The notes under the pieces are model-generated. The model was not told the origin of the DNA and did not search any database. It saw only the letters and a program-made list of their open reading frames with translations. From Ottelia alismoides (lineage: Eukaryota > Streptophyta > Magnoliopsida > Alismatales > Hydrocharitaceae), in assembly GCA_037367405.1 (NCBI GenBank), contig JAZKJV010000157.1:930001-994000 (forward strand): a DNA stretch of 64,000 nucleotides, written 5' to 3'. The translations under genes were made by a program, and so were the position numbers. Below are positions 31,607-42,139 of this stretch, one piece after another (the first letter of the stretch is position 1; each line of letters opens with the position of its first letter).

Positions 31607-31645
31607 GGGGGAGGACGCGGACAGACCGGTTATACGCCAGAACAT
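31607..31645 (-). CDS. First coding exon of a probable SIT4 phosphatase-associated (SAPS) protein
   Basis: On the minus strand ATG at 31645 opens MFWRITGLSASSP, followed directly by a perfect plant donor GTAAGT. Plant SIT4 phosphatase-associated proteins (regulatory subunits of PP6-type phosphatases) start with a very similar MFWK-LSASSPVE segment, and the Val-Glu would come from exon 2. Only 13 residues are available, so the match rests on a short but distinctive start, the splice site and the promoter-like upstream region. It could also be a chance ATG in a GC-rich 5' region, or a stranded gene fragment. No further exon is seen in the window. Confidence 0.5.
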
Positions 31646-31900
31646 GTTGCCACGCCGCGATTTTGGAGCTCAGACCTGCGGAGAAAGTGGCAAAGAGGAA
31701 TCCATGGAGTTCGAAATTATGAGGAGGTCGAGCGGGCGGTGAGGTTTGGGCACTCCGGCCGGGTGAGATTGGAGACGTGGAAAGAGGGACGGGGGAGTTG
31801 CGGATTAGGGCGAGGAAGAGCTGGAATCGCGGGAAAGTTGCAGCGGAAGAGCGGGGAGACAAACCGGGCATGAAAGTTTGGAGTCGCCGTTTATATATCG
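31646..31900 (-). promoter_or_regulatory. Promoter and 5' UTR of the exon at 31607
   Basis: TATATAAA lies on the minus strand at 31897-31890, about 245 bases before the ATG. Downstream of it the strand is pyrimidine-rich and GC-rich, as in plant 5' UTRs. Upstream ATGs occur (for example at about 31872), giving possible upstream open frames. A TTTCTCCGCAG/GT at about 31680 could be an acceptor of a 5' UTR intron. Confidence 0.45.
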
Positions 31901-32577
31901 GATGGAGGGATTTCCTGTGGGACACTGCGGGAGGGCATTTTAGCAATTTTCACAGCCCCGCTTCGGACAAGTTTTCCTTGGGGACTAATTTTGAATTTTA
32001 ATTGCCCGAGATTTGCCTTTGATAAATAATGACGATGTGTGCTCTCTTTAAAATGCGGTCATTAGAATATTTGTGTTTGTCAAACTTCGATTTGACATTG
32101 TAAACTAGTTTTTATATTAACGAGGAAATATATTATGATGTCGGCTTGGGAAAGAGAAAGATTATTGCATTGGAATAGAATCCTTCTTATCTTGCATTTT
32201 ATGATTTAAAAGTTAACATGAGTGGATCAAAATGATGATTTTGCAAGTATTCCTGAATATGGTGCACGTTCTCCACACTAATTCTCGCCTTTTTTTAGAG
32301 AAAGATATTCAAATTTTCATTGATTATGCCCAACTCCAAGTATAACCAGCTTTGTGAAGGTTATACGTATCTCGATAAACATCTCCATGTGAAACTAGTT
32401 TAAAAGGGGGCTTTGTTAGGGACAAAAATTGATCCCCGAACTTGTTCAGCATCAAAGATCATGTGCTTTCGATTTAGGCATGCCAATCCCCACCTTTATC
32501 ATCCTTTGGAAAGAATAATTAGACTGAAAAATCCTTGAGAGGATATGTATGCCATGTATGAATACATATGCAAAAAT
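31901..32577. other. Intergenic stretch, nothing recognised
   Basis: AT-rich sequence upstream of the TATA box of the minus-strand exon. No reading frame, repeat end or known motif was recognised before the CACTA-like element. Confidence 0.5.
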
Positions 32578-33065
32578 CACTATAGCAAAATTGAGTTAGA
32601 GTGACATTTTTTTTCAAAAACGTCACTAAATTAACCATTATTAAATATGTAACGATGATGTTATTAGTTGTGAAATGAGTTCTCGTACTTGAATTGGATT
32701 TGCCATCGAAAAGGGATTGGTGGCGCAGCTTGTTTCTCGTCTCCCAACAATTTCTTTGTAATATGTACTTTTTTGAAATTAACGATGCATAATATATCTA
32801 TCGCTAAATCATTAGCAAAGGTACATATGACAACGTTTATTCGTTGCTATTTTTAATTCAAAATTTAGCGACGATTAATTACATGTTTGAAAAATATCAA
32901 CGGATAAATTTTGCTATGTGAATCGTTGCTAATGATATAACATCAGATATGATATTCGTTGATAATTTCAAGTATGAAAAATCTGTTCGCAATAAATAAT
33001 ATCGTCATTGTATAGTGATATATTTTGGAAAAAATGTGTCATTGTGGTCCAATTTTGTTATAGTG
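32578..33065. mobile_element. CACTA-like MITE, 488 bp
   Basis: The terminal inverted repeats are CACTATAGCAAAATTG at the left and CAATTTTGTTATAGTG at the right (15 of 16 match). The outermost CACTA is the mark of the CACTA (EnSpm/CMC) group. The three flanking bases are AAT and GAT, a 3-bp duplication with one mismatch. The interior has repeated AACGA(T/C)G/CGTCACTAAATT words and no reading frame. Confidence 0.78.
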
Positions 33066-33169
33066 GATGTTAAATTGATTTTAGCTAAATGTTGATTTTA
33101 TCTTCAGTTACTTGATAAGTTTTGTACATTTGATATGAATGTACAATTTAGAATTTGTGTTTTGTCGTG

Positions 33170-33416
33170 TGTTAGTGGGATATGTGATAACAACCTCAAA
33201 GGAACATTACAACGGCGTGTCCAATCACATGGCATGTAATCATCAGTAGATTCAACACCTCGCTTGTATCCTTGTATCTAGTTATTTCTTTTCGTGGGTT
33301 TTAGTACACACTTGTTTGTAACTTGATAATGTCCCGTAGTTTATTCCTATAAATCAATCGCATGCTTGTATTGTTTAGTCTATGATTATTAGTCAACATT
33401 GAAATAACTACTAAAC
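33170..33416 (+). repeat. Possible solo LTR of a copia-type element
   Basis: The stretch starts TGTTAGTGGGATATG and ends with AACTACTAAAC. It has the composition of a copia LTR with TTTGTAACTTGATA, a TATAAATCA promoter-like word near 33349 and T-rich tracts. No target duplication or internal region is seen, and the ends match only partly (TGTTAGT against ACTAAAC). Confidence 0.3.
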
Positions 33417-33429
33417 CCAAGTTTCATGA

Positions 33430-34040
33430 TATACATAAAATAATAAGGTCACAATAGTCAGCATAGGTAACATAAATGAGATCCCGAAACCTAAATTTCA
33501 TATACGAGCTCTAATTCTTTTGAATTTGATCTTGTTTGTAGATAATTAAACGTACATTAATTCAAAAGTGATCAAGGGTGCATAGGAGACTAAATGAGGG
33601 GATATATACATTTACGGCTTTTTACCTCGGAACTAGTGTTTGGGTATTATTGGAAAATATAGAAGTTAGCATTTTTTATATTTTTCTTATTTAATGTTAG
33701 TAATATGTACACAACAAAGTTGATTTTAATTTATTTATAATTACTAGAAAAAAAGACAAAAAAAACAAGAAAAGTCATTGTAATATACATGTGATAATGT
33801 ACACAAAAATTTGGGCTTCTTAATTATGCAACTGTGCAAGCTAAAATGTGAATATTATTTACATAAGCATGAATGATAATAATACAATATAGATGAATAA
33901 ATGCAGCTAATTACTTGAGAACGAAGCTTTTTTTAGGTCATAGAAGACTCGACCCAACGATCGTATTGATAGCTTAAGGGTTTCGTACCGAGAAGTTTCT
34001 TAGTTTATTTGTGAGGACCTCAAAAGGAAGATCATGGGGA
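33430..34040 (-). repeat. Diverged Athila-like LTR fragment
   Basis: On the minus strand it follows, in order, the same landmarks as the first 600 bases of the Athila-2 and Athila-1 LTRs: a GCATTCATGC region, a TGTACATATTACTAAC region, CCAAACACTAGTTCCG, a GATCACTTTTGAATTAATGT block, AACAAGATCAAATTC and GAGCTCGTATATGAAATT. The similarity is clear but patchy, so it is older than both. No primer site or polypurine tract was found at its edges. Confidence 0.6.
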
Positions 34041-36449
34041 ATCATTTACATTAGGGAGTCATTGGGGACAAGACATATTCATTGGGTAGGTCGAAGTTGA
34101 GAATTGAATGTTTACTAGTTCTATCAATTTTGGGACTTTTAAATGCATGGCACATTCGCATGCAGATAAATAACGAGATGTCAACATTACAAAGATGAGG
34201 ATCTTCATTGTCCAACATATGACCAGGACTATATGACTAACACGTAAAAATAAAAGGGACTCTAAGATCGAGAGGAATGCAGCAAACCTTGAACCAAGTT
34301 GATAACGACCATCCAAATAGAGTGACATGGACATAGATAACAATAATAAGATTTATCCTCTAAAGAGCTAACACGTTCCAACACATAGATTGAGTGGAAT
34401 TTTTTACCAACAATAGAGGATGGATCGAAAGAGGTAAGCGGCAATAATGATGAAAACAAAGGGTGGGGTGACGATAAATCCACGATTTACCTCATAACTC
34501 ATATTTATTATCCTACTTGCTTAAACTATTCAATGAAAATGTAAAGATAATTAACCAACATTAACATTTTACCCTATGTAAATTACTATCTCCAATTACC
34601 GTTATATAATTAACTCTGTTACAGTTCTTTATTTTCTGTGTTTCTCAATTGTTAAAAATACCACAAAATTAGATCAATGATATAAATATTTATTTACATG
34701 CTTATTATAAATAAAAAATTAAAAAAAACAAAAAAAAAACAAGTATTTTTAATTCATTAAAAATACTTATAAAAATATGTGTATGTACATGTGACCCATT
34801 TTGACCTTTCGTTCAAAGTGAAACTTGTAGATCTCAAAAAGATATGCAATTGTCATGGTTTGCACTTTTTATTTGTAACTTGTAAATGTTTTTTTATTTT
34901 TCTTTATTTTCTTTATTTCTAAATTTTCCTATTGGACCGTGTAGCGCCTCCTGCTCCTTTATTGACAACCGCTCACTTCTCAAACATCCAATCTATCTTG
35001 ATGATCAGATTAGGGCACTCTATTCCCGCTTCACTCACAACCAGTAAGATCTCTCTGATGAATTCCATCCCAACCGCTCACGAGCGTCTACCCCTCAACC
35101 TTTGGATGTGTCTCATCCGCCAGTCGAGGACCATCATCTTCCTTCGTAATGCATGCTCAACTACGATCATCTCGTCGTTCCCTCTTCTTCCATTTCACTC
35201 CACCACATTAGACAACTTCCCCATGATCCCACGCCTCTCGAACGTAGATCTAGCTCCCACCTATCTCGCACAACCCTTAAACCACGATGAGCTACGTTAT
35301 AGGGTTGATACACGACGGTTACATCTCTCCTCCCCATCTTCTGTAATTATCGTTCACTTCCACAAAAGCACCTCCTCTGGCCACATTCTCGTGGGTCCAC
35401 CAATTCACGAACAAAGGTCTAGCCATCCGCTTCCTCCTCTTGTGGTAGAAGAGCAAGGTCAAGAAGGGTGATAATGGACAAGGGTTTAGGTGTTGACTCA
35501 TGGCCATTCTGGCCATGTAACCACCACAAAATCGGTCGTTTGATCTACTCTCCATGGTTGGGAAAGTCCAGCGAAGATCAGAGCCTCATTAGGATCTCAA
35601 CCCAAGTTGCCTTCCTCCGTCGCATCGTTCTTCAGATCTTTAGATAAACCTTCCTTATCCTTTACCTTTCTTTTATCTTAATTAATTAGGCACGTTACAT
35701 CACCTTCACACCAAATTAAACGTACCTCCACCTTCACCAGATTTCCATGACCCACACGGATCACTTACCTCACCCCCTTTTCTCCTCCATAGCCCCCTCT
35801 AATCCAGTCTTACTTCTCCGCCATCGTTGGAGAAGATCCCACCCTAGCCCATCATGTTCTCAGCCTCTATCCCTCCAATCATCACCCACACACCATATAT
35901 GTTTTAGCTTACTCTTCCTAACATGTTTCATGTCAAGTTACTTCAACGGTCGGAGCTTCGTATATACCTCCATTGTAGAGTTACTACACCGACATATCTC
36001 CATCATGACGAGGATTCAGACCCCTCTGCCTCTCGAGCAACACATCATGGCCTTCGTGAACCTTCCAGGGAGATCACTCGATCTACTACATGGCATGAGG
36101 AGCGAGGAGGATATATATACACCCTCACCAAAGCCCAATGTCGCTCTGTCGCATACAACGGGGTTCTTTTGAGGAGAACAAGTCGTCACCATCCGACTGG
36201 GAGGATCAAACAACCTAGATGTTACCAGCTCTCTGGAGTCAAGCCGCTAGTCCCAATGGGGATGAGGCTCGTCTGAAGCACGAAGCTCGTCCCATGTGTC
36301 CCTTGCACATGCAGCTGACCAAGCCTAGGTCTGAACCTCAATCCGCGTGCGTAGCACATGAGGGCCTAGGAATATTATAGCATAACTCGAAACATGCCTC
36401 ATTAATATTAAGGAATTGCCGCAGTAGGAGGCAAATTTGGATCGTAAAA
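34041..36449. other. Unassigned stretch with old LTR-like character
   Basis: From about 34780 the plus strand resembles the middle of Athila LTRs: a GACCxxTTT block, AAACTTGTAGATCTC, then a T-rich zone, then a C-rich zone (34930-36170). At about 36411-36440 ATTGCCGCAGTAGGAGGCAA recalls the sequence at and after an Athila primer site. Open frames at 34932-35471 and 35747-36276 show no domain. It may be a plus-strand LTR of another Athila-like element. Confidence 0.3.
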
Positions 36450-39400
36450 AACCACGATCTTTGAATATTATGGAGTATTTTTCTTGGAAAGTCTACCAAG
36501 GTCGAACACACGGAACAATGACTTTTAATTGTGTGGTTTTAAATTAAATTAATTAATTAATTGCTAAGTTAATTATTGTGTCGAAAAATTAAAGAGAAAA
36601 TAAGATGGTGCAATGTTAAAAGTAATATAGACATATTAAGCGTAGGATCTGTGACTAGAATTTTAATCCAAATAAATTAATCAATATTCTCAAAAAAAAC
36701 CACAAATCAAATAAATTCAAATGCATGTAAGAGTTTAGATAAACATGCAACCAAAAATGGTCCTCAATTGATCGCAAAATTCTCTCCAATTTAATCCTCA
36801 AGCAAATCGAGTTCAACCACGAAAATTATTGAGAATGAAATCATTTACCATCGATTGAATCCAATGCAAAGATTAGAACCTCAATTTATACGATTAATAA
36901 TAAATAAATATCTCTTCAAAAATATTTATGCAGTTTTAGTAATTCTTCTTGCCACCTGTCAAAATTGATTCCTCAAAATTATTTTATTAACAAATAATTA
37001 ATAACATAAAAAACTCAATCAAATCTCTACAAAAGAGATCGTTAATCTTCTCAAGCGAGTATTACATAAAATGTCAAGAACCGGCAAACAAATGTTAACA
37101 AATATCTTCAAATAGTACCCATCAATACCTAGCCTCATATCTGTCCACGAGATATATAATATGAAAGAGCATGAAATAAGCTTCAAAATGACATATTATG
37201 TGTCAAAAATGGAGTTCATATGGAGAAGATATGCTAAAATGAACGATGAGGGATTAAAATATAATAAAAGTAATTATTTCCCCCCAATTAGGTCCCTAGG
37301 GGGCTTATCTACAATTTTCAAGAATATGTTGGGTCTTCTTTGTAATTTACCCCTAGCATGGGTATTTCTGAAATATTCTGGAAGGTAGAGGGTCTACTAT
37401 AAATTTACCAAGGGATACGTGCCTCGTATGTGCCTCCTGGCTAACGGGGACGTGCAAGTGAATAGCAAAAATCGAGGGGCTCGATGCAGTATTTTCCCCT
37501 TGCTCGCATGCTCCTGACACATGCGACGAGGCTCCTGACAGAGGCTTGTGGTTTGGAGACCAAAGCAGAGGCTCAACGTCCGAGCCTAGGTGGCAGTTGG
37601 GAAGAGCTTCGAACGACCTGAGCCTCCTGGCTTGGGTCGAGGCTAAGACGTACGACGTAGCGAGAAGAGGGGTCATAGGAAGGGCTAGCCCTTAATCCAA
37701 CGGCTATTGGAGATTGAGGGCCATCGACGGAGGGCGAGCGGGCAGAGGCAGAAGTTGTGGTTGTGGCAGAGGCGAGGACGCGAAGGTGGAGGAGCTCGAT
37801 CAGGCGACATACGTCTGGGAGCTCGAACGATGGGTGGTGAAGCGACAGCCCGGTGACGATGGCGAAGGGCAGAGCAGGCTGAGCACATGCATGCTTAGCG
37901 AAATGGAGGTGGGAAATGGGGGCGGTGCTCCTAGTGGTGGTGAGGGCATGGAGCTAAGCTCCGGTCTTAGCGAGACCGGAGACGAAGGTGTTGAATGGAG
38001 AGAGGAAACATATGAGAGGAGCAACACGAGAATGGTAAACGGATAAGGGGCACTTGCATGGGGTCAACGAAGATTGGGGATGCGAGGGGAATGTGTTTAT
38101 AACCTCAGGAGGGTTGCACACAAGGTGGGGTGTGTACGAGAACTCGGTGAAATCAAAAAGGGTCTAAGATGGCGGAGCTACCTCAAGGACGTGTGACGGA
38201 GGAGCTCGGAAATGGAGCAGGAGGAGCTGGAGTGAATTACAATTGTGAATTGGGTAAAACGTATCGCTTGAGAAGGATTGGTGCTCCGAGGTTGTTGCTC
38301 AAAGATCTCGACGAAGGCGAGGCTTTGACCTATGCAACTATGTTGAGCTGCTACACGACCAATGATGGCCACGCATCACACCGAACCTACTTCTCGTCGT
38401 CGCTCCACAATGATCTGCCCCTTATTGTCACATGGGGTTTAAGAAGGAGTGGAAAAATGGCATGTGAACATGGTGGATGAAGCGGGTGATCATTGAGTGA
38501 GGATGCTTTATGGGAGTGGGCGATGATGGGTGAGGGAAGTGTAATGGCGAGGGGAGGATGTGGGCGTTACGCAAGAGGGAGAAGGCGGGCACGGGGTAAA
38601 TGCTGGAGGGAGTTGTCCGATGACGGTTACACGCGGGAGGGAAAGCACTGATATGAAGGAGAGGGAGCGGGGCCACGTGTCTTGCAGGTGACTAGTAAGG
38701 AGGAGAGGTCAGCGTGCTGCGTGTGACCTAGGAGGCGGCTTGGAGAGAGAAATTAGGGTGTGCCACGTGGCATGCCCAGGGGCTGCCATGTATCACCCAA
38801 AAATTTCAAAAGAGGAATAAAAGGAGACTTCGGAACAAAAAAAATATTAACGAAGTCGTTTGTCTCGGCGAGATCTACAACTTTCATGAAGGGACCAGAA
38901 GCAAAAGAGGTCATATGTACAAAGTGGTATTTTGGTGGTCTCTATGTGTATATAAACCGGCTTTTGGGGATTTTGTAATTTTCTTGATGGTCTTAAAAGA
39001 GGATAAAAATATAGAAAAATATGATAAAAATATAAACTTAATTACGCATTAATCTATTTTTTGAATTTTTAGTAAATAAGATAATAGGAAAATAAAATAG
39101 AAGTACGAAACATGAGAGTTTTGTACAAACTCGTAGAGGACACTCGTACACAGTCAGTTTCTTTGATTTCAATCTTGATCTAGATTCGAATTTTCTATGC
39201 AGCTTGGTAAAACTTTCATCAAAGAATACAAGGGAAAATAAATAAAATAAAAGGTTAATTATGTACATAAAAACTCATGTCAAAAATCGCAAAAAAATAA
39301 AATACGTAAAAGAGGCCAAAAATCCAACTTTCATATATGAGCTCCAAATTTCATGAAATTGGTCTTGTTTTGAAGGTATTTGAAAATGGAGTAATTTAAA

Positions 39401-39785
39401 AGTGATTATATCAAATTGGACACTGTATGAGGAAGATATGTATATTTTCATCTGTCAGATGTGAAATTAGACTTTGGGTTTATTTGATACATATTCGAGT
39501 TAGTAAATTTTTTTTATTTTTTAGTTATTCTTTATTCTTATTAGTAACATCTACACAGTGAAGGGTTTTATATCAATCAGAGATAGGATGTATTAGGTAA
39601 AAATATGGAAAGTTAGCAGCTTTTTAGGCCAATTTACACTTTGATTTTTTATGCAATTTATGCATGACGATATGCGAATACTGTTAACACATGTATGAAT
39701 GCTATATTTATTATTAAATGCATATGGATTTTGGGGAACAAGTCCTAATTGACCAATTTTAGGATGAGGAGTTTGAGACTCATCA
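36450..39785 (-). repeat. Athila-2 3' LTR, left end approximate
   Basis: On the minus strand it starts TGATGAGTCTCAAACTCCTC at 39785. It aligns in landmarks with the Athila-1 LTR: the ACAGTGTCCAATTT region, AACAAGACCAATTTC, GGAGCTCATATATGAAAG, the AACTTTCATGAAG hairpin arm, the ACACGTGGC-like pair around the start of the GC-rich zone (38760) and a late GGGGTAAATTAC block. Expected length from Athila-1 (3213 bp) would place the end near 36570. The exact end was not found. Confidence 0.65.
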
Positions 39786-39800
39786 TTCCCCTATACTTTA
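39786..39800 (-). other. Athila-2 polypurine tract
   Basis: On the minus strand TAAAGTATAGGGGAA precedes the LTR start. The upstream hairpin ATGCTCGAGGACGAGCAT is the same as before the Athila-1 tract, but its outer arm is now separated by the hAT insertion. Confidence 0.85.
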
Positions 39801-39821
39801 ACCATGCTCGTCCTCGAGCAT

Positions 39822-40374
39822 TAGACGTGGCCAATGTGTTGGGGGCCCGCCCGCCCAGCCCACTCAACCCGCTCATGGGATGGGCTTGTGCCAAGAATTT
39901 CAAGAATGGGTTGGTTCGGCCCCCGCCCACTCTTTGGCCCATCTGTCAACTAGCAGGCCGTGGACATGTGCCACAAGGCTAGCCCGCAAATATAAAAAAT
40001 ATATTTAAAAATTACAATCTACATGCATCTAATATAACATACTTCAAGATTTATTTTACATTATCAGTATTATATCATTTTTTATAGTTTGCATGTCAAG
40101 CAACACATATTATGGTAACTTAGACTTACGATGATTGATTGATGTTCAAATAATTTATTTATCTCGAGAAAATACATTAAAAAATGAGAAAAAAATACTT
40201 TACATTCGACACGTGGGCCGGCCCAGTCTAGCCCGACCCAGACATGGGTCGGGCTTGGGCCTTGAGGTACAGCCCATGGGACTGGTCGGACCGTGCCTTG
40301 GACAGGGAGTTTTAGAACCCAACCAGTTTGACCTGACCCTTGCCCCAGCTTGGCCCACACTTTGGCCAAGTCTA
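39822..40374. mobile_element. hAT-type non-autonomous element, 553 bp, GC-rich ends
   Basis: The ends are TAGACGTGGCCAATGTGTTG at the left and TAGACTTGGCCAAAGTGTGG at the right read on the other strand. The flanking 8-mers TCGAGCAT (39814-39821) and CCAAGCAT (40375-40382) match at six positions, both differences being transitions. The termini are full of GGGCTGGGCC/GGCCCAGCCC words and the centre is AT-rich. It is inserted in the hairpin just before the Athila-2 polypurine tract. No transposase. Confidence 0.75.
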
Positions 40375-42139
40375 CCAAGCATCAATGAATGAATGACTTA
40401 GTTGGATAAGTCCCTGACCGAGCATGTGAATTTTGATTATTCAATTCATCGAAGATCCTTATTTTTGAGTAATCCGTCAACCATGCTTTAATAAAAAAGA
40501 ATCCAACTTCTTTATTTATCAGACTCTCTGTCTGTACATAAAATATAAGGATATGACTTTTAGTATACTGCATCCATGAGAGTTGAGCCGATATGTCACT
40601 CAAGATCCCAGTCCAAGAGACTCTCCTCTATACCTAATCCTCAACACTAGAGAATAAGTCTATTCTTGTTTTAATCAATCGTCTCATTAGTTTGTCAGAC
40701 ATGAAAGTGTAGATGGACGACCAGCTGATGGAGGGCATAGAATTGCATATATTTCTCTCTCCCTCACAGTGAACAAGGGACCTCTCGATTGCCTTATTAC
40801 TCAACACAAGTACTTTTTATTTTTTGTTGATCAATGTGTCCGTCAAGAGATTTCGGAGTTGTCTGCACTTGTTTTTCTCGGAATACACTATGATGTGTCT
40901 CTTTTGAGTATCTAAGATACCTTTGACATTCGGAGTTATATCATTATACAGTGTAGAGCCCTTTTATGGTGCTAGTACGACTCCTTGGTCCTAAGAGAGT
41001 TTGATCCAAGTGGACACTTTGAAAATAGTTGGGAGCGCTCGCCTTTGATGGAAGCTCTTTATAAATTGACTTGAAGTTTGAGAGCTCTTTTATTTCAATA
41101 TTTTTTCTTTTCTTTTATTTTTGGCTAGTCCACTACTTTACCAAAAGATGGTGAGCACTAATCATCAATTAAATCATGTTTCATCACACCCTAACACGTA
41201 GGTAGATATCATAGATAGCATGCGAACGTGTTCATACAATGGCTAGGGTTTTGCTGAGACTCTGGTTTCTCAAAGCCTTCATTAACTTTATCCCATCCTC
41301 GAGCATCATTAGATGGGGACTATACTCAAATCTTCAGTCCCAGTTTCGCAAGTGATGACTCATCTCATCAATCATGCAGTTGTGAAAGTGATGTGCTGGT
41401 CATATTCTTTAGAGGATCGAGATGAAGAGTGTAATATAGCGCTCAAATCTTTCAAACTAGGGAAGTGTGGATTATTAAGTTTCAAAAACCCTAATAATTA
41501 AGGTTGGTCAACTCAGACTCTCAAGATCTAAGAAATCCAGTGACTTCAAATACTCAAGCCTTGAGTGACAGTGAATGTGTCAGGAATATACCAACCAAGG
41601 AATGCATGGATGCATGATGAAATGCAAGACCATGAGTGATTTTTTTTGCGAAAAGAGTGTAATATAGCGCTCAAATATTTCAAACTAGGGTAGTGTGGAT
41701 TATTAAGTTTCATAAAACCTAATGAGTGAGGCTGGTTAACTCATACTCTCAAGATCTCAGACATCCAGTGACTTCAAAACTTCAAGCTTTGAGTGATAGT
41801 GAATGTGTCAGGGATATACCAATCAAGATGCATGATGAAATGTAAGACCACGAGTGATTTTTTAATGCATTTTTTCCCTTTTTTTTCCTTTTCTTTTTTT
41901 AAACCATGTATTATCTACATAAATAAATTAGTATAATATACAAACATAACTTATATTCATCCTTGATTTTATACGAGAACAATTAAAGTAAAGTAAGTAT
42001 AATATATACAAATACACCCTCTATAATTAGCTTGTGCTATATCCTCATGGTACAAAGTGAAATGCAGACATAACCCATACCAAGTATAGACAAGGCAAAA
42101 AGAATTGAAGTAATCACATGTGGGGGACCGAGGAGATGA
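40375..42139 (-). other. Athila-2 3' untranslated region
   Basis: Non-coding stretch between the integrase end and the hAT element, about the same size as the 3' UTR of Athila-1. It contains a 228-bp tandem duplication. No env-like frame was recognised. I do not see the hairpin-G-tract modules present in Athila-1. Confidence 0.6.
41425..41868. repeat. Tandem duplication, period about 228 bp, in Athila-2 3' UTR
   Basis: Both units start AAGAGTGTAATATAGCGC (41425 and 41653) and end in GACCA(T/C)GAGTGATTTTTT. The second is slightly shorter. Several substitutions and small gaps separate them, so the event is old. Confidence 0.85.

Noticed and set aside
34932..35471. 179-codon plus-strand frame
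   Set aside because: No recognised domain and a C-rich context with several overlapping frames. Left in the unassigned LTR-like stretch.
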